Shown piece by piece: positions 24,748-33,331 of a DNA stretch of 64,000 nt. The stretch comes from CAZLRH01 sp964562015. Its GTDB lineage: Bacteria; Verrucomicrobiota; Verrucomicrobiia; Opitutales; JABDGR01. Position 1 is the first letter of the stretch. Every line of letters starts with the position of its first letter. The translations under genes and the position numbers were made by a program. The DNA lies in the NCBI GenBank assembly GCA_964562015.1, contig CAZLRH010000003.1:186001-250000 (forward strand), given 5' to 3'. Under the pieces are notes generated by a model, which saw only the letters and a list, made by a program, of their open reading frames with translations, was not told the origin of the DNA and searched no databases.

Positions 24748-26631
24748 ATGGCACATTCCTCCCCGACCGCAGGCCCCGCCCGCACACCTCCGCCGCCGGA
24801 GCGATGGTCGGCGGCCGACGCCGTCAATCTGGGCGGCCTCGGATTGTTTTCGGTGGCGCTGCTCGTGGTGTCTTGGCGGAAGTGGCCGGACGCGGTGATT
24901 GATTTTGGCCGGGAGGTGTACGTGCCGTGGCGGTTGACGCAGGGGGCGGTCTTGTACCGCGACGTGCAACTTTTTTACGGGCCGTTCTCAAAATATTTTA
25001 ACGCCCTCATTTTTAAAACGCTCGGCGTCGGGTTGTCCTCGCTCATCTGGGTCAACCTGGCGATCTATGCCGCGATCCTCGTGCTGTTGTACACATTGGT
25101 GCGCGCGGGGTGGGGGCGATTGGCGGCGCTGGCGGCGGGCGTTGTTTTTGTGGGGATGTTCTCCTTCGTCGAATTGTTGCCGACGGGGAATTTTAATTTC
25201 GTGCTGCCCTATGCGCATGAGGCGACGCACGGAATTTTGCTCACGCTGGGGCTGATCGTAGCGGTGCGCAGCGCGGTGTTGCGGACCACGAAGGGGAAAA
25301 TTTTGACGGCGGGCCTGCTGGCCGGGCTGACCGTTTTGGTGAAGCCGGAATTTATCCTCGCCGGAGCCGCCGTTTGCGTGGGTGGCCTCGCACTACTGGC
25401 GCTGAAGGCGCGCGCGGATTCCGCCGCGCCTCCCTGGCCGCGCTGGACCGCGTTGTTTTTATTGGGCGGAATCGCGCCGATGCTGGTGGCGACGGGATTG
25501 TTCTGGTTCTGGGCGGGCGTGCCATTGCGCAACGCGCTGCATTTCGCCAACAACGCGTGGGTAACTATTTTCACCTACCCCAGCATGGCGGGTGAACCGA
25601 TTCAAAAGTACGCGCTCGGCAATGACGCCGTGAGCGCAAATTTTCTGCATGAACTTCTGTGGGGCGGCGCGGCGGTGGGACTTGCGTGCGCGGTGGGCTG
25701 GGGTTGTCGTCGTTTTGCGCAGTCAGAAAAATCGACCGCTGCCGGCCTGGGAATTTTCCTCGGGGCGGCGGTGCTGGCCTTGGGTTATGCCGTGCCGTGG
25801 GTGAAAATTGGTGCGGTTTTGCCCGGTTTGCTGCTGCTCGCGGCGGTGTTGGAGGCATTGAAGATTCGGCAAAATCGCTGGGAAAATTCGGCGTGGCCCG
25901 CCGGGGTGACGCGGGTATTGCTGTGGCTGGCGGGCGCGGCGCTGCTGGCGCGGATGCCGCTAAACCCGCGTATTTATGACTACGGTTTTTTTCAGGCGCC
26001 ACTCGCCGCAGCCATCGGCGTGGCGACGTTGCTGGAGGCCGCCCCGGAGTATTTTCGCCTCGAAGACCGGAGTCGAAAAATCCACCAGGCGTTTTTTCTC
26101 GCGGTGCTGGTGCTTTGCACGGGGTCGATTTTGCTCACGTCGCAACATTGGTACGCACTTAAAACCCTGGCGGTCGGCACGGGTGACGACCGTTTCTGGG
26201 CGTACGAAAAGTCCACCGAAACCAGTGGTACCATTGTGGAATTTTCCCGCCAGTACCTGGCCAACGACCCCGGCGCCCACACTTTGCTGGTGCTGCCCGA
26301 GGGCTCGACCATCAATTATTTGACGCGCCTGCCCGCGACCACGCCGGAGTATCTGCTGGTGCCGGAGTTGATGGAGGGCGGCCGCGCCCAGGCCATGCTC
26401 GAGCGGCTGCGCGCCCACCCGCCGGACCGCGTGGTGCTGGTCTCCCGCCAGATGCGCGATTTCGGCCTCGATTGGTTTGGCGAGTCGCCCGGGCACGGGG
26501 CCTTGCTGATTGATTTTGTCAAAAATAATTATCAGATGGTCTATCACGAGGGGCACGACCCGCTCGATCCCGATCACGACGGCCTGGCCATCTATGCGCG
26601 GCGCCCCGGCCCGCCGCCCGCCGGGCGCTAG
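24748..26631 (+). CDS. Polytopic membrane protein, GT-C/PMT-like glycosyltransferase
   Basis: The 627-residue protein has about ten membrane helices. It carries a pattern common in ArnT/PMT-type transferases: DFGREVYVPWRLTQGAVLYRD then VQLFYGPFSKYF near residues 50-90, which form the acidic first outer loop. The C-terminal 150 residues are soluble and would face the periplasm. This class usually moves sugars from polyprenyl carriers, but the donor and acceptor are not known. It converges on the polyketide synthase gene, and the two TAG stops nest in one CTAG (26628-26631). Confidence 0.65.
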   Translation: MAHSSPTAGPARTPPPPERWSAADAVNLGGLGLFSVALLVVSWRKWPDAVIDFGREVYVPWRLTQGAVLYRDVQLFYGPFSKYFNALIFKTLGVGLSSLIWVNLAIYAAILVLLYTLVRAGWGRLAALAAGVVFVGMFSFVELLPTGNFNFVLPYAHEATHGILLTLGLIVAVRSAVLRTTKGKILTAGLLAGLTVLVKPEFILAGAAVCVGGLALLALKARADSAAPPWPRWTALFLLGGIAPMLVATGLFWFWAGVPLRNALHFANNAWVTIFTYPSMAGEPIQKYALGNDAVSANFLHELLWGGAAVGLACAVGWGCRRFAQSEKSTAAGLGIFLGAAVLALGYAVPWVKIGAVLPGLLLLAAVLEALKIRQNRWENSAWPAGVTRVLLWLAGAALLARMPLNPRIYDYGFFQAPLAAAIGVATLLEAAPEYFRLEDRSRKIHQAFFLAVLVLCTGSILLTSQHWYALKTLAVGTGDDRFWAYEKSTETSGTIVEFSRQYLANDPGAHTLLVLPEGSTINYLTRLPATTPEYLLVPELMEGGRAQAMLERLRAHPPDRVVLVSRQMRDFGLDWFGESPGHGALLIDFVKNNYQMVYHEGHDPLDPDHDGLAIYARRPGPPPAGR

Positions 26632-27677
26632 GGAGTTTTCACCTGCGTCAGCCGGCAGGTGTGGCAACTGAAGCCCGCGCCGAACGAGGCCAGCCACAAG
26701 TCGCCCTCCACCGGAGTGGAAGCGCGCAGATGTTCGCCGAGGGCGAAAAGCACGGAGGGGCTGCTCATGTTGCCGTATTGGCGCAGGACGGCGGTGCTTT
26801 CCGTGAGCGGAAAACGGTCGTCGAGCGCGGGGCCGAGGGCTTCGAGGACTTTCTTGCCGCCGGCGTGGGTCAGCACGCGTTCGATCTGCGTGGCACCGCC
26901 TTTTTGCCGGGCAAACAACTGGCGCACGGCCGCGGCCGCATGGTCGGGCACGGACTTGTCCAATTTATTGCGCAGTTTGCCGCCGCGATTTTCAAACCGC
27001 AGGATTTCGCGGTCGGCCGGCGAATGATGGGAGTCGAAACCGGCGCAGTGCAGGCGCGTCGGGCCCGGATGGCCGTTCCAAATGCTGGCCGAGGCCCCGT
27101 CCGCAAACAGGCAGAGGGACACGAGCACGCCGGGATCGTCGTCGAGATAAAAAGCCGCCGAACAAATTTCCACCGCGAGGCACGCGACGCGCGCGGACGG
27201 TCGCGCCGCGAGCAAATGGCTGACCGTGCGGAGGGAGGGGATGGCCGCGCCGCAACCCTGGCCCACGAGATCCTGCAGAAAAACATCGGGCCGCATGCCC
27301 ACGCGTTCCGCGACAAAACTCGAGAGGCCGGGGCACAAGTACCCCGTGCAAGTGCAGACGACGAGCGCATCGAGCTCGCGCGCTTTGAGGCCGGCTTCGG
27401 TGAGGGCCGCACGCAGGGCGCGTTCACCGAGCGCGGGCGCTTCGCGTTCGAACGCGCGGTTGAGCTGCTCGGCGTCGAGCTCGAAAATGCTGTCGAGGTC
27501 GGGCAGGGCGAAATGCCGCGTTTCAATGCCGCTGTCGCCGGTGAGAATTTTTTCCAGCAGCGTGCGGGAGGAAGCCCGCAGGCGTTTGGTGGCGCGGGCG
27601 CCGCGCAGGATTTCCCAGCACTCGCGCTGGGTCAGGCGCTGGGCGGGCACCGCGTTGGCGAGGGCGTGGAGAAACAT
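26628..27677 (-). CDS. Type III polyketide synthase (chalcone/stilbene synthase-like)
   Basis: The 349-residue protein is a type III polyketide synthase with an intact catalytic triad: Cys142 in GQGCGAAIPSLR, His271 in LTHAGGKK and Asn303 in YGNMSSPSVLF. It would extend an acyl-CoA with malonyl-CoA and cyclise to an alkylresorcinol, alkylpyrone or similar product. ATG 27677 is used. It is the last gene of a leftward operon after a flavin oxidoreductase and a methyltransferase, the usual tailoring set. The product is not predictable from sequence. Confidence 0.93.
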   Translation of the reverse strand: MFLHALANAVPAQRLTQRECWEILRGARATKRLRASSRTLLEKILTGDSGIETRHFALPDLDSIFELDAEQLNRAFEREAPALGERALRAALTEAGLKARELDALVVCTCTGYLCPGLSSFVAERVGMRPDVFLQDLVGQGCGAAIPSLRTVSHLLAARPSARVACLAVEICSAAFYLDDDPGVLVSLCLFADGASASIWNGHPGPTRLHCAGFDSHHSPADREILRFENRGGKLRNKLDKSVPDHAAAAVRQLFARQKGGATQIERVLTHAGGKKVLEALGPALDDRFPLTESTAVLRQYGNMSSPSVLFALGEHLRASTPVEGDLWLASFGAGFSCHTCRLTQVKTP

Positions 27678-27771
27678 GGCGGAGGAAGTAAAGGGCAGGA
27701 TGACGCAGGTCGAAGCCAGAAGCAAGCCAACCGCAACCGCACCGTTTGGCGTAAATTATTTTTATCTTCGT

Positions 27772-28851
27772 CTAACAGTGATTAACTTCCGTGTTTGGCT
27801 GGTTGGCGGCCAAAGTTCCCGGCCCGTGTGTGGCGCGGTAAATCTTTGCAAACGGCAGCAGGCGAGCGCGGGCGAGCGTGATGAGCACGTTCTGGCCGGC
27901 CGGATGCAGCAGCCACGGATGCAGCCACCGGGCCCAGCGCAGGCGGGAGTCGTGCCGGGTTGCGAGGCCGGCACGCACTGTCGCGAGGGCTTCGGCCCAT
28001 TCGATTTCGGCACGGGAGTAGGCGGCCAGCGGCGCGAGCGCGAGGGCCGCACTTTCGAGCGCCATGGCCATGCCATGCCCGGTATAGGGCGGAATGGGGC
28101 CTTCATGGTCGCCGAGCGAGAAGCGTCGCCGTTCGTGCCAGGAATGGGAAAAATCGAGACCGGAAACGGCCGTTGCGCTGGTGGCGTCGGGGTCGCCCGC
28201 CGTCACGCGGGCGGCCAGTGCGCTCAGGCCGCAGGCTTCGAGATACGCGGCGAGCAACGTTTCGCGCGGCGCCCGCACGTCAGGTCGCGTGCGGAACAGG
28301 CCGCAGATATTGACCCGCCCGTCCTCGACGCGGGTCGCGCCGGCGTAGCCGCCACGGCCGAGGTGAATTTCCAAATCCTGCCCCAGCGTAAAATGGCGGC
28401 AATGGATTTTCAGGCCGAGCCAGGGGCTCGACGCCTCGGGCCGCCGCCCTGCGGCCCACACGCGTCCCGCCGGTTCCGCGTCGGTTTCCGCAAAAGGCAC
28501 GCGCGTATTTTCCCGCAATTGGCCGCCGGCCGCGCGAAAGGCGGTGAGCAACCGCTCCTCGAGCAAACGCCGCGACAGGCCCAGGGCGGGCTCCGGCAGC
28601 GGGGCGGAGAAACGCAGTTTTCCGCCCAGATGCCAGCCGGTGTGGCGGTGCACGGCGGCGTCGCGCAAGTGCGGCGCGAGGCCGAGCCGCGCAATGACGT
28701 CCGGCCGCAATCCGGCGATGAATTCCCCGCACACGCGATGGCGCGGCAGGCGGCCCGCTTCACAAATTTCCACCGGCACGCCCTCCCGCGAGAGCGCGGC
28801 CCCCAGCGCGAGACCGCCGAGACCGCCGCCGATGATGGTGAGGGGACGCAT
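27772..28851 (-). CDS. FAD-dependent oxidoreductase of the polyketide operon
   Basis: The 359-residue protein opens with a dinucleotide-binding fold (LTIIGGGLGGLALGAALSREG) followed by an EICEAG end of strand two, and has RHRVCGEF typical of geranylgeranyl reductase/monooxygenase-like flavoproteins. A later GDHEGPIPPYTGHGMAMALE matches the second FAD motif. It lies between the methyltransferase and the synthase, 94 bases from the latter. Oxidation of the polyketide ring is likely. The ATG at 28851 is preferred to an upstream TTG. Confidence 0.88.
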   Translation of the reverse strand: MRPLTIIGGGLGGLALGAALSREGVPVEICEAGRLPRHRVCGEFIAGLRPDVIARLGLAPHLRDAAVHRHTGWHLGGKLRFSAPLPEPALGLSRRLLEERLLTAFRAAGGQLRENTRVPFAETDAEPAGRVWAAGRRPEASSPWLGLKIHCRHFTLGQDLEIHLGRGGYAGATRVEDGRVNICGLFRTRPDVRAPRETLLAAYLEACGLSALAARVTAGDPDATSATAVSGLDFSHSWHERRRFSLGDHEGPIPPYTGHGMAMALESAALALAPLAAYSRAEIEWAEALATVRAGLATRHDSRLRWARWLHPWLLHPAGQNVLITLARARLLPFAKIYRATHGPGTLAANQPNTEVNHC

Positions 28852-28920
28852 GAAAGTTGAGTGAGCCAAACGCGTGGGGCCGCCGTCGGGCCATTGCAGG
28901 AAAGGTCGCGGCCGTTTCCT

Positions 28921-29583
28921 TTACGCGCCTTCGCGCACGGCGATAAATCGGTAAGCGCCGAGGAAAGTGTGCTGAACCGTCACACGCCAGGGCGGCTCAT
29001 TGACGCCGAGCAGCGTGGCCAGTTCGCGGCCCTGAAATCCGCCTTCGATGCTCACGCGGGCGTCGTGCTGGCTGACGTGGTTGATGCGCGCCAGCCGCGC
29101 CAGCGGCAACTGGCAGAGATGCAGCCGGCGCCGCGCGGGTTCGCAGAAAACGAGCAGCCGGGCGTGTTCGCGCCAGCGGCGACCGAGTTCCACGAGCACG
29201 TCGTCATGGAATTGGTGGAGGATGAGATTGCCGAGGATCACGCTGTAATTGCCGTAGCCGGAGTAGGTGGTGAGATCGGTCTGAAACCAACCCCAAGTTT
29301 CCGGCCACCCCGCGGGCCGCGGCCACAAATCAATTCCCGAATAGGGAACGGGCAGGCCCGGCCACAGCTTTGTGCGCAGGCGCTGGCCGAGGTCGCCTTC
29401 GCCCGCGCCGAGCTCGATAAACCGGTCGCCACGTCGCGCCAGGCGGCGCAACGCGCCCTCGATCCAGCGGGGATTGCCCATCAGGGCGTTGAAAAACCGC
29501 AAGTCGCGGCGATTGTGCAGCGCGTCGGGATGGTCGACGGGAAGTTCGTCGAGAAGTTCGGGTTGCACGCGCCTGCGCATCAT
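28921..29583 (-). CDS. SAM-dependent methyltransferase of the polyketide operon
   Basis: The 220-residue protein has a class I methyltransferase fold: FIELGAGEGDLGQRL as motif I, IDLWPRP near motif II and SVILGNLILHQFHDD in the motif IV region. It is the first gene of the operon and would methylate the polyketide product or an intermediate. Two adjacent ATGs (29583, 29580) could start it. It is divergent from sufS. Confidence 0.85.
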   Translation of the reverse strand: MMRRRVQPELLDELPVDHPDALHNRRDLRFFNALMGNPRWIEGALRRLARRGDRFIELGAGEGDLGQRLRTKLWPGLPVPYSGIDLWPRPAGWPETWGWFQTDLTTYSGYGNYSVILGNLILHQFHDDVLVELGRRWREHARLLVFCEPARRRLHLCQLPLARLARINHVSQHDARVSIEGGFQGRELATLLGVNEPPWRVTVQHTFLGAYRFIAVREGA

Positions 29584-29725
29584 GCGGGACAATGCGGGCG
29601 GTTGGCGGCCTTGTCAAACGGGCCACGGAAAAATTTCGCCGTCCGCCTCGCGCTCGCGGCGCAGTCTCGTTATTTCTTCGCCGTTGCACAAACGCCGGGA
29701 AACGGGTAAATTAAACGGTTTCGCC

Positions 29726-30973
29726 ATGAACCCGACGAGTGCCACCGCCCAGCCTGCGTTCGATGTGGAGCGCGTGCGTGAGGATTTTCCCATCCTCGAC
29801 ACGCGCGTCGGCGCCCACCCGCTCGTTTACCTGGATAATGCGGCAACGTCGCAAAAGCCGCAGGTGGTCATCGATGCGCTCACTCACTATTACGCGGCGC
29901 GCAACGCAAACATCCACCGCGGGGTGCATTACCTGAGCGGGGCGGCCACCGATGCGTATGACCAGGCGCGGGTGACGGTCGCAAAATTTCTCGGAGCCGC
30001 CGAGCCGCGCGAGTGCCTCTTCGTGCGCGGGGCGACGGAGGCCATCAATTTGGTGGCGGCCACCTGGGGTCGGAAAAATTTGCGGGCCGGCGACGAGATC
30101 TTGCTCACGGAAATGGAGCACCACGCCAACATCGTGCCATGGCAATTGGTGGCCGAGGCCACGGGCGCGGTCATCAAGGTGATCCCGATCACGGATCGCG
30201 GAGAACTGATTTTGGACAATCTGGATGAATTGCTCACGCCGCGGGTGAAAATGCTGGCGGTCACGCAGGTGTCCAACGCGCTCGGCACCGTGAATCCGGT
30301 GGCGGAACTGGTCCGGCGCGCCCACGCGGCCGGGGCGAAGGTGTTGGTGGACGGCGCGCAGGGAGCGCCGCACGTCCCGGTGGATGTGTGCGCGCTGGAC
30401 TGCGATTTTTACGCCTTTTCCGGGCACAAGATATTTGGTCCGACGGGCATCGGCATTCTTTACGGCAAGGCTGCGCTGCTGGAAACGCTCCCACCGTATC
30501 AGAGCGGCGGCGACATGATTGAGCGCGTGACGTTTGCGAAAAGCACTTTTCGCGGATTGCCGGAACGGTTTGAGGCGGGCACTCCGCACATCAGCGGCGC
30601 CATCGGGCTGGCCGCGGCGTTGCAGTATTTTGCGAAAATCGGCCCGGAGGCCGCCGCTGCGCACGAGCGGGACTTGCTGGTGTATGCGTCGGAGCAGGTG
30701 CGCGCGGTGCCGGGCATTCGCATCGTCGGCGAAGCGGCGGAAAAAGTCGGCGTGCTGTCCTTTGTCATGGATGATGTCCATCCGCATGACATCGGCACGA
30801 TTCTGGACAACGAAGGCATCGCCATTCGCGCGGGCCACCATTGCTGCCAGCCGCTCATGCGGCGTCTCGGCGTCGCCGGCACGGCCCGGGCGTCCTTTGC
30901 GTTTTACAACACCCGCGCTGAGGTCGACCGCCTCGCCGCGGCCCTGCACAAGGTGAAGAAAATGTTCGGGTAA
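29726..30973 (+). CDS. sufS: Cysteine desulfurase SufS
   Basis: The 415-residue PLP enzyme takes sulfur from cysteine for Fe-S cluster assembly. The PLP Lys is K235 in FSGHKIFGPTG, and the persulfide Cys is C373 in RAGHHCCQPLM (two adjacent Cys, the usual form being HCAQP). LVYLDNAATSQKP at the start is diagnostic. The start at 29726 is taken where the family begins; the frame is open upstream through the neighbour. SufU follows after 220 bases of repeat, so the pair works together although split by an element. Confidence 0.95.
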   Translation: MNPTSATAQPAFDVERVREDFPILDTRVGAHPLVYLDNAATSQKPQVVIDALTHYYAARNANIHRGVHYLSGAATDAYDQARVTVAKFLGAAEPRECLFVRGATEAINLVAATWGRKNLRAGDEILLTEMEHHANIVPWQLVAEATGAVIKVIPITDRGELILDNLDELLTPRVKMLAVTQVSNALGTVNPVAELVRRAHAAGAKVLVDGAQGAPHVPVDVCALDCDFYAFSGHKIFGPTGIGILYGKAALLETLPPYQSGGDMIERVTFAKSTFRGLPERFEAGTPHISGAIGLAAALQYFAKIGPEAAAAHERDLLVYASEQVRAVPGIRIVGEAAEKVGVLSFVMDDVHPHDIGTILDNEGIAIRAGHHCCQPLMRRLGVAGTARASFAFYNTRAEVDRLAAALHKVKKMFG

Positions 30974-30982
30974 GAGAAGCTT

Positions 30983-31180
30983 TCACCGCGAAGTTCGCGA
31001 AGACCGCGAAGTCAACCCAGCCAACCCAAAAGACTATTTTCCACAGATTTCACCGATTAACACCGATTTAAGGAGCAAAACTGGGCCAAGCGGTGAAATC
31101 CGTGCGCGCGGTGGATTGAAACTCTTTTCATTGCTTAAATTTTCCTTCGCGCCCTTCGTGCCCTTCGTGGTTAAATTTAT
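30983..31180. repeat. Nested palindromic repeat, copy 1
   Basis: The spacer between sufS and sufU holds an outer arm (CACCGCGAAGTTCGCGAAG near 30983), an inner arm (TTCCACAGATTTCACCG near 31039), the inverted inner arm (CGGTGAAATCCGTG near 31091) and the inverted outer arm (CCTTCGCGCCCTTCGTG near 31144). The arms have drifted. The same order occurs at 40240, 48748 and 50753. Confidence 0.8.
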
Positions 31181-31193
31181 TTAAATCACTGTC

Positions 31194-31649
31194 ATGTCCG
31201 ACGAACTCGACGACCTTTACCAGGACATTATCCTGGACCACCACCGGCGGCCGCGCAACTGGGGGAAGATGGACCAGCCCACGGCGATGGCCGAGGGTTC
31301 GAATCCCCTGTGCAGCGATGAATTGACGGTGTACGTGAAAATGGAAGGCGATAAATTGGTCGACGTGAAATTCACCGGCCAGTTGTGCGCGATCTCGCAG
31401 GCGTCGGGGTCGTTGATGACGCTCAAGGTCAAGGGCAAGACGACCGCCGAGGCCCGCGCCGCCATGGCCGACATCAAGGCGCTGCTCGTCGGTTCGCAGG
31501 AGCCGCCGATTGAAGTGGAGGAACGGGTGGGGGACGCCATCGCGCTCAAGGGCGTGCGGAAATTTCCCGCGCGGGTGAAATGCGCGACGCTGGCCTGGCA
31601 CGCGCTCGAAGGCGCGCTCGGCGGCGCACACAAAGTGACGACGGAGTAG
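31194..31649 (+). CDS. sufU: SufU-type Fe-S cluster assembly protein
   Basis: The 151-residue protein matches SufU/IscU: Cys40 in NPLCSDEL, Cys65 in GQLCAISQAS and Cys130 in RVKCATL, plus Asp42. These are the zinc ligands in SufU, which accepts sulfur from SufS. The Gly between Cys40 and Asp42 in the usual CGD motif is Ser here. The extra 20-residue segment between the second and third Cys, typical of SufU, is present. It lies downstream of sufS. Confidence 0.92.
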   Translation: MSDELDDLYQDIILDHHRRPRNWGKMDQPTAMAEGSNPLCSDELTVYVKMEGDKLVDVKFTGQLCAISQASGSLMTLKVKGKTTAEARAAMADIKALLVGSQEPPIEVEERVGDAIALKGVRKFPARVKCATLAWHALEGALGGAHKVTTE

Positions 31650-31685
31650 CTGTCAGCGCCGACAGTGCGCCGCGAAAACCGGCAA

Positions 31686-32447
31686 TTACCGTCGCATGGG
31701 AAAGGCGTGCGCCTGCAGATAGTCCTTCACTTGCGCGATGGTGAACGTGCCGAAATGGAACAAGGAGGCGGCGAGCACCGCGCTGGCGTGGCCCTCGCGG
31801 ATGGCGGCGGCAAAATGGTCGAGTTCACCCGCACCGCCGGAGGCGATGACGGGTGCTTCCACGGCGTCGCTGACGGCCCGCGTCAATTCCACATCGTAGC
31901 CGTTTTTAGTGCCGTCGCAATCCATGCTCGTGAGCAGAATTTCGCCCGCGCCGAGCGAGACGGCCTGTTTGGCCCAGGCCACGGCATCGAGCGTCGTGGG
32001 TTTCCGCCCGCCGTGGCTGTGCACCCGCCACTGCTGCGTGCCCGGCTCGCGCTTGGCGTCGATCGCGACGACGATGCACTGATTGCCGAATTTGCGGCTC
32101 GCGCGCAGGACCAGGTCCGGTTCGAGCAGGGCCGCGGTGTTGAGGCTCACCTTGTCGGCCCCGGCATTCAGCATGAGGCGAATGTCCTCGAGATTGCGCA
32201 GGCCGCCGCCGACGGTCAGGGGCATGAAGCATTCGCCGGCGGTGCGCTCGACCACGTCGCGCATGATGGCGCGTTCTTCGTGCGAGGCGGTGATATCGAG
32301 GAACACCAGTTCGTCGGCGCCCTGGTCCTCGTATTTCTTGGCGGATTCCACCGGGTCGCCGGCATCCACCAAATCCAAAAAGCGGATGCCCTTGACCACG
32401 CGGCCGGCGTTGACATCGAGGCAGGGAATGATGCGGACGGAGAGCAC
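31686..32447 (-). CDS. hisF: Imidazole glycerol phosphate synthase subunit HisF
   Basis: The 253-residue TIM barrel makes imidazole glycerol phosphate and AICAR in histidine synthesis together with HisH. Asp11 in IIPCLDVNAGRVVKG and the second catalytic Asp in IVVAIDAKREPG are present, as are phosphate-binding segments TVGGGLRN and ASGGAGELDHF. The start is a GTG at 32447. No other his gene is nearby in this window. Confidence 0.96.
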   Translation of the reverse strand: MLSVRIIPCLDVNAGRVVKGIRFLDLVDAGDPVESAKKYEDQGADELVFLDITASHEERAIMRDVVERTAGECFMPLTVGGGLRNLEDIRLMLNAGADKVSLNTAALLEPDLVLRASRKFGNQCIVVAIDAKREPGTQQWRVHSHGGRKPTTLDAVAWAKQAVSLGAGEILLTSMDCDGTKNGYDVELTRAVSDAVEAPVIASGGAGELDHFAAAIREGHASAVLAASLFHFGTFTIAQVKDYLQAHAFPMRR

Positions 32448-32583
32448 GCCGAAGCACTAGGCGCTCGCGCCGGGAGCGTCAATAGGAACATCACCCCAGC
32501 GGCGGCGCTAGGGAAAAGAGCAAATAATTTCCGCCAATCACGGCTTGCTAAAGTTAGACTTTTCGCATTATCTAACCTCCATT

Positions 32584-32991
32584 ATGGCCGCGGATTTCGC
32601 TGAACGGGTTTTGATCGTGGATGATGAGGCGCACATTCGCACGTACTTGCGGCTGATTTTGCACGAGCTCGGCGCGAAGGAGATTTACGAGGCGGGCGAC
32701 AGTCCGAACGCGCTGCTGCTTTACCAGCAACAGCAACCGGAACTCGTGCTGCTGGACTTCAATCTGCCGGGCGAAGACGGCCTGCAGATTTTGGAGCGCC
32801 TGCTCAAATTCGACCCCCACGCGGCCGTGGTGATGATGACGGCGGTGGCTTCCCGCGAGGTCGTCGAGCAATGCGCCGCCTCCGGTGCCCTCAATTACAT
32901 CCGCAAGGACACGCCGCGCGAGGGCATCGCCAAGGCCTTGCGCGAGACCTGGGCCACGCTGGAGGAGACGGACGGCGAGCAACCGGCGTAG
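32584..32991 (+). CDS. Single-domain response regulator (CheY-like)
   Basis: The 135-residue protein is a receiver domain alone: VLIVDDEAHIR at the start, phospho-acceptor Asp in VLLDFNLPGEDG, Thr in MMTAVAS and Lys in IRKDTP. There is no output domain. It lies upstream of a small gene and a GspE/PilB ATPase. A cognate kinase is not adjacent. Confidence 0.92.
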   Translation: MAADFAERVLIVDDEAHIRTYLRLILHELGAKEIYEAGDSPNALLLYQQQQPELVLLDFNLPGEDGLQILERLLKFDPHAAVVMMTAVASREVVEQCAASGALNYIRKDTPREGIAKALRETWATLEETDGEQPA

Positions 32992-33021
32992 GGCGGCATG
33001 GGTTAAACATTATTATATCCC

Positions 33022-33027
33022 TATAAT
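33022..33027 (+). promoter_or_regulatory. Possible -10 element upstream of the small ORF/GspE pair
   Basis: A perfect TATAAT sits in a short AT-rich patch of an otherwise G+C-rich region, 78 bases before the start at 33105. No convincing -35 box lies at the right distance, so this is a weak call based on the hexamer and composition. Confidence 0.35.
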
Positions 33028-33104
33028 TACGGTCAAAAATTCTCCAAAAATGACGCGCATTTGGATGGCGTCGGCCATTTTTGAGGATACACTCCTTTCC
33101 AGCC

Positions 33105-33305
33105 ATGCCGAACCCGCCCCCGCCTGAATTCGATGCGCCCCCGGCCCTGGCGGAGGCGCGCTATTCCTTGAAGGACATGCTGCGGGAGGTGGAGTACGAG
33201 CGCCGCCACTCCAGCCTCGGCATGGAAATGGTGGACCAGTCTGAAATCGGCGCCATCTTCAAGACCCGCGGGCGCCGGGCCGCAGCCCGGCCCAAGGCCA
33301 AATAG
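33105..33305 (+). CDS. Small protein of unknown function before the GspE-like ATPase
   Basis: The 66-residue product is charged and soluble, with LAEARYSLKDMLREVEYERR and a basic tail (GRRAAARPKAK). No family is recognised. It starts at 33105 and ends 26 bases before the ATPase gene, so the two are probably cotranscribed. It may be a small partner of the ATPase, but that is inferred from position only. Confidence 0.55.
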   Translation: MPNPPPPEFDAPPALAEARYSLKDMLREVEYERRHSSLGMEMVDQSEIGAIFKTRGRRAAARPKAK

Positions 33306-33331
33306 TTCACCGTCAGCGCCCGCTTCCCGCC

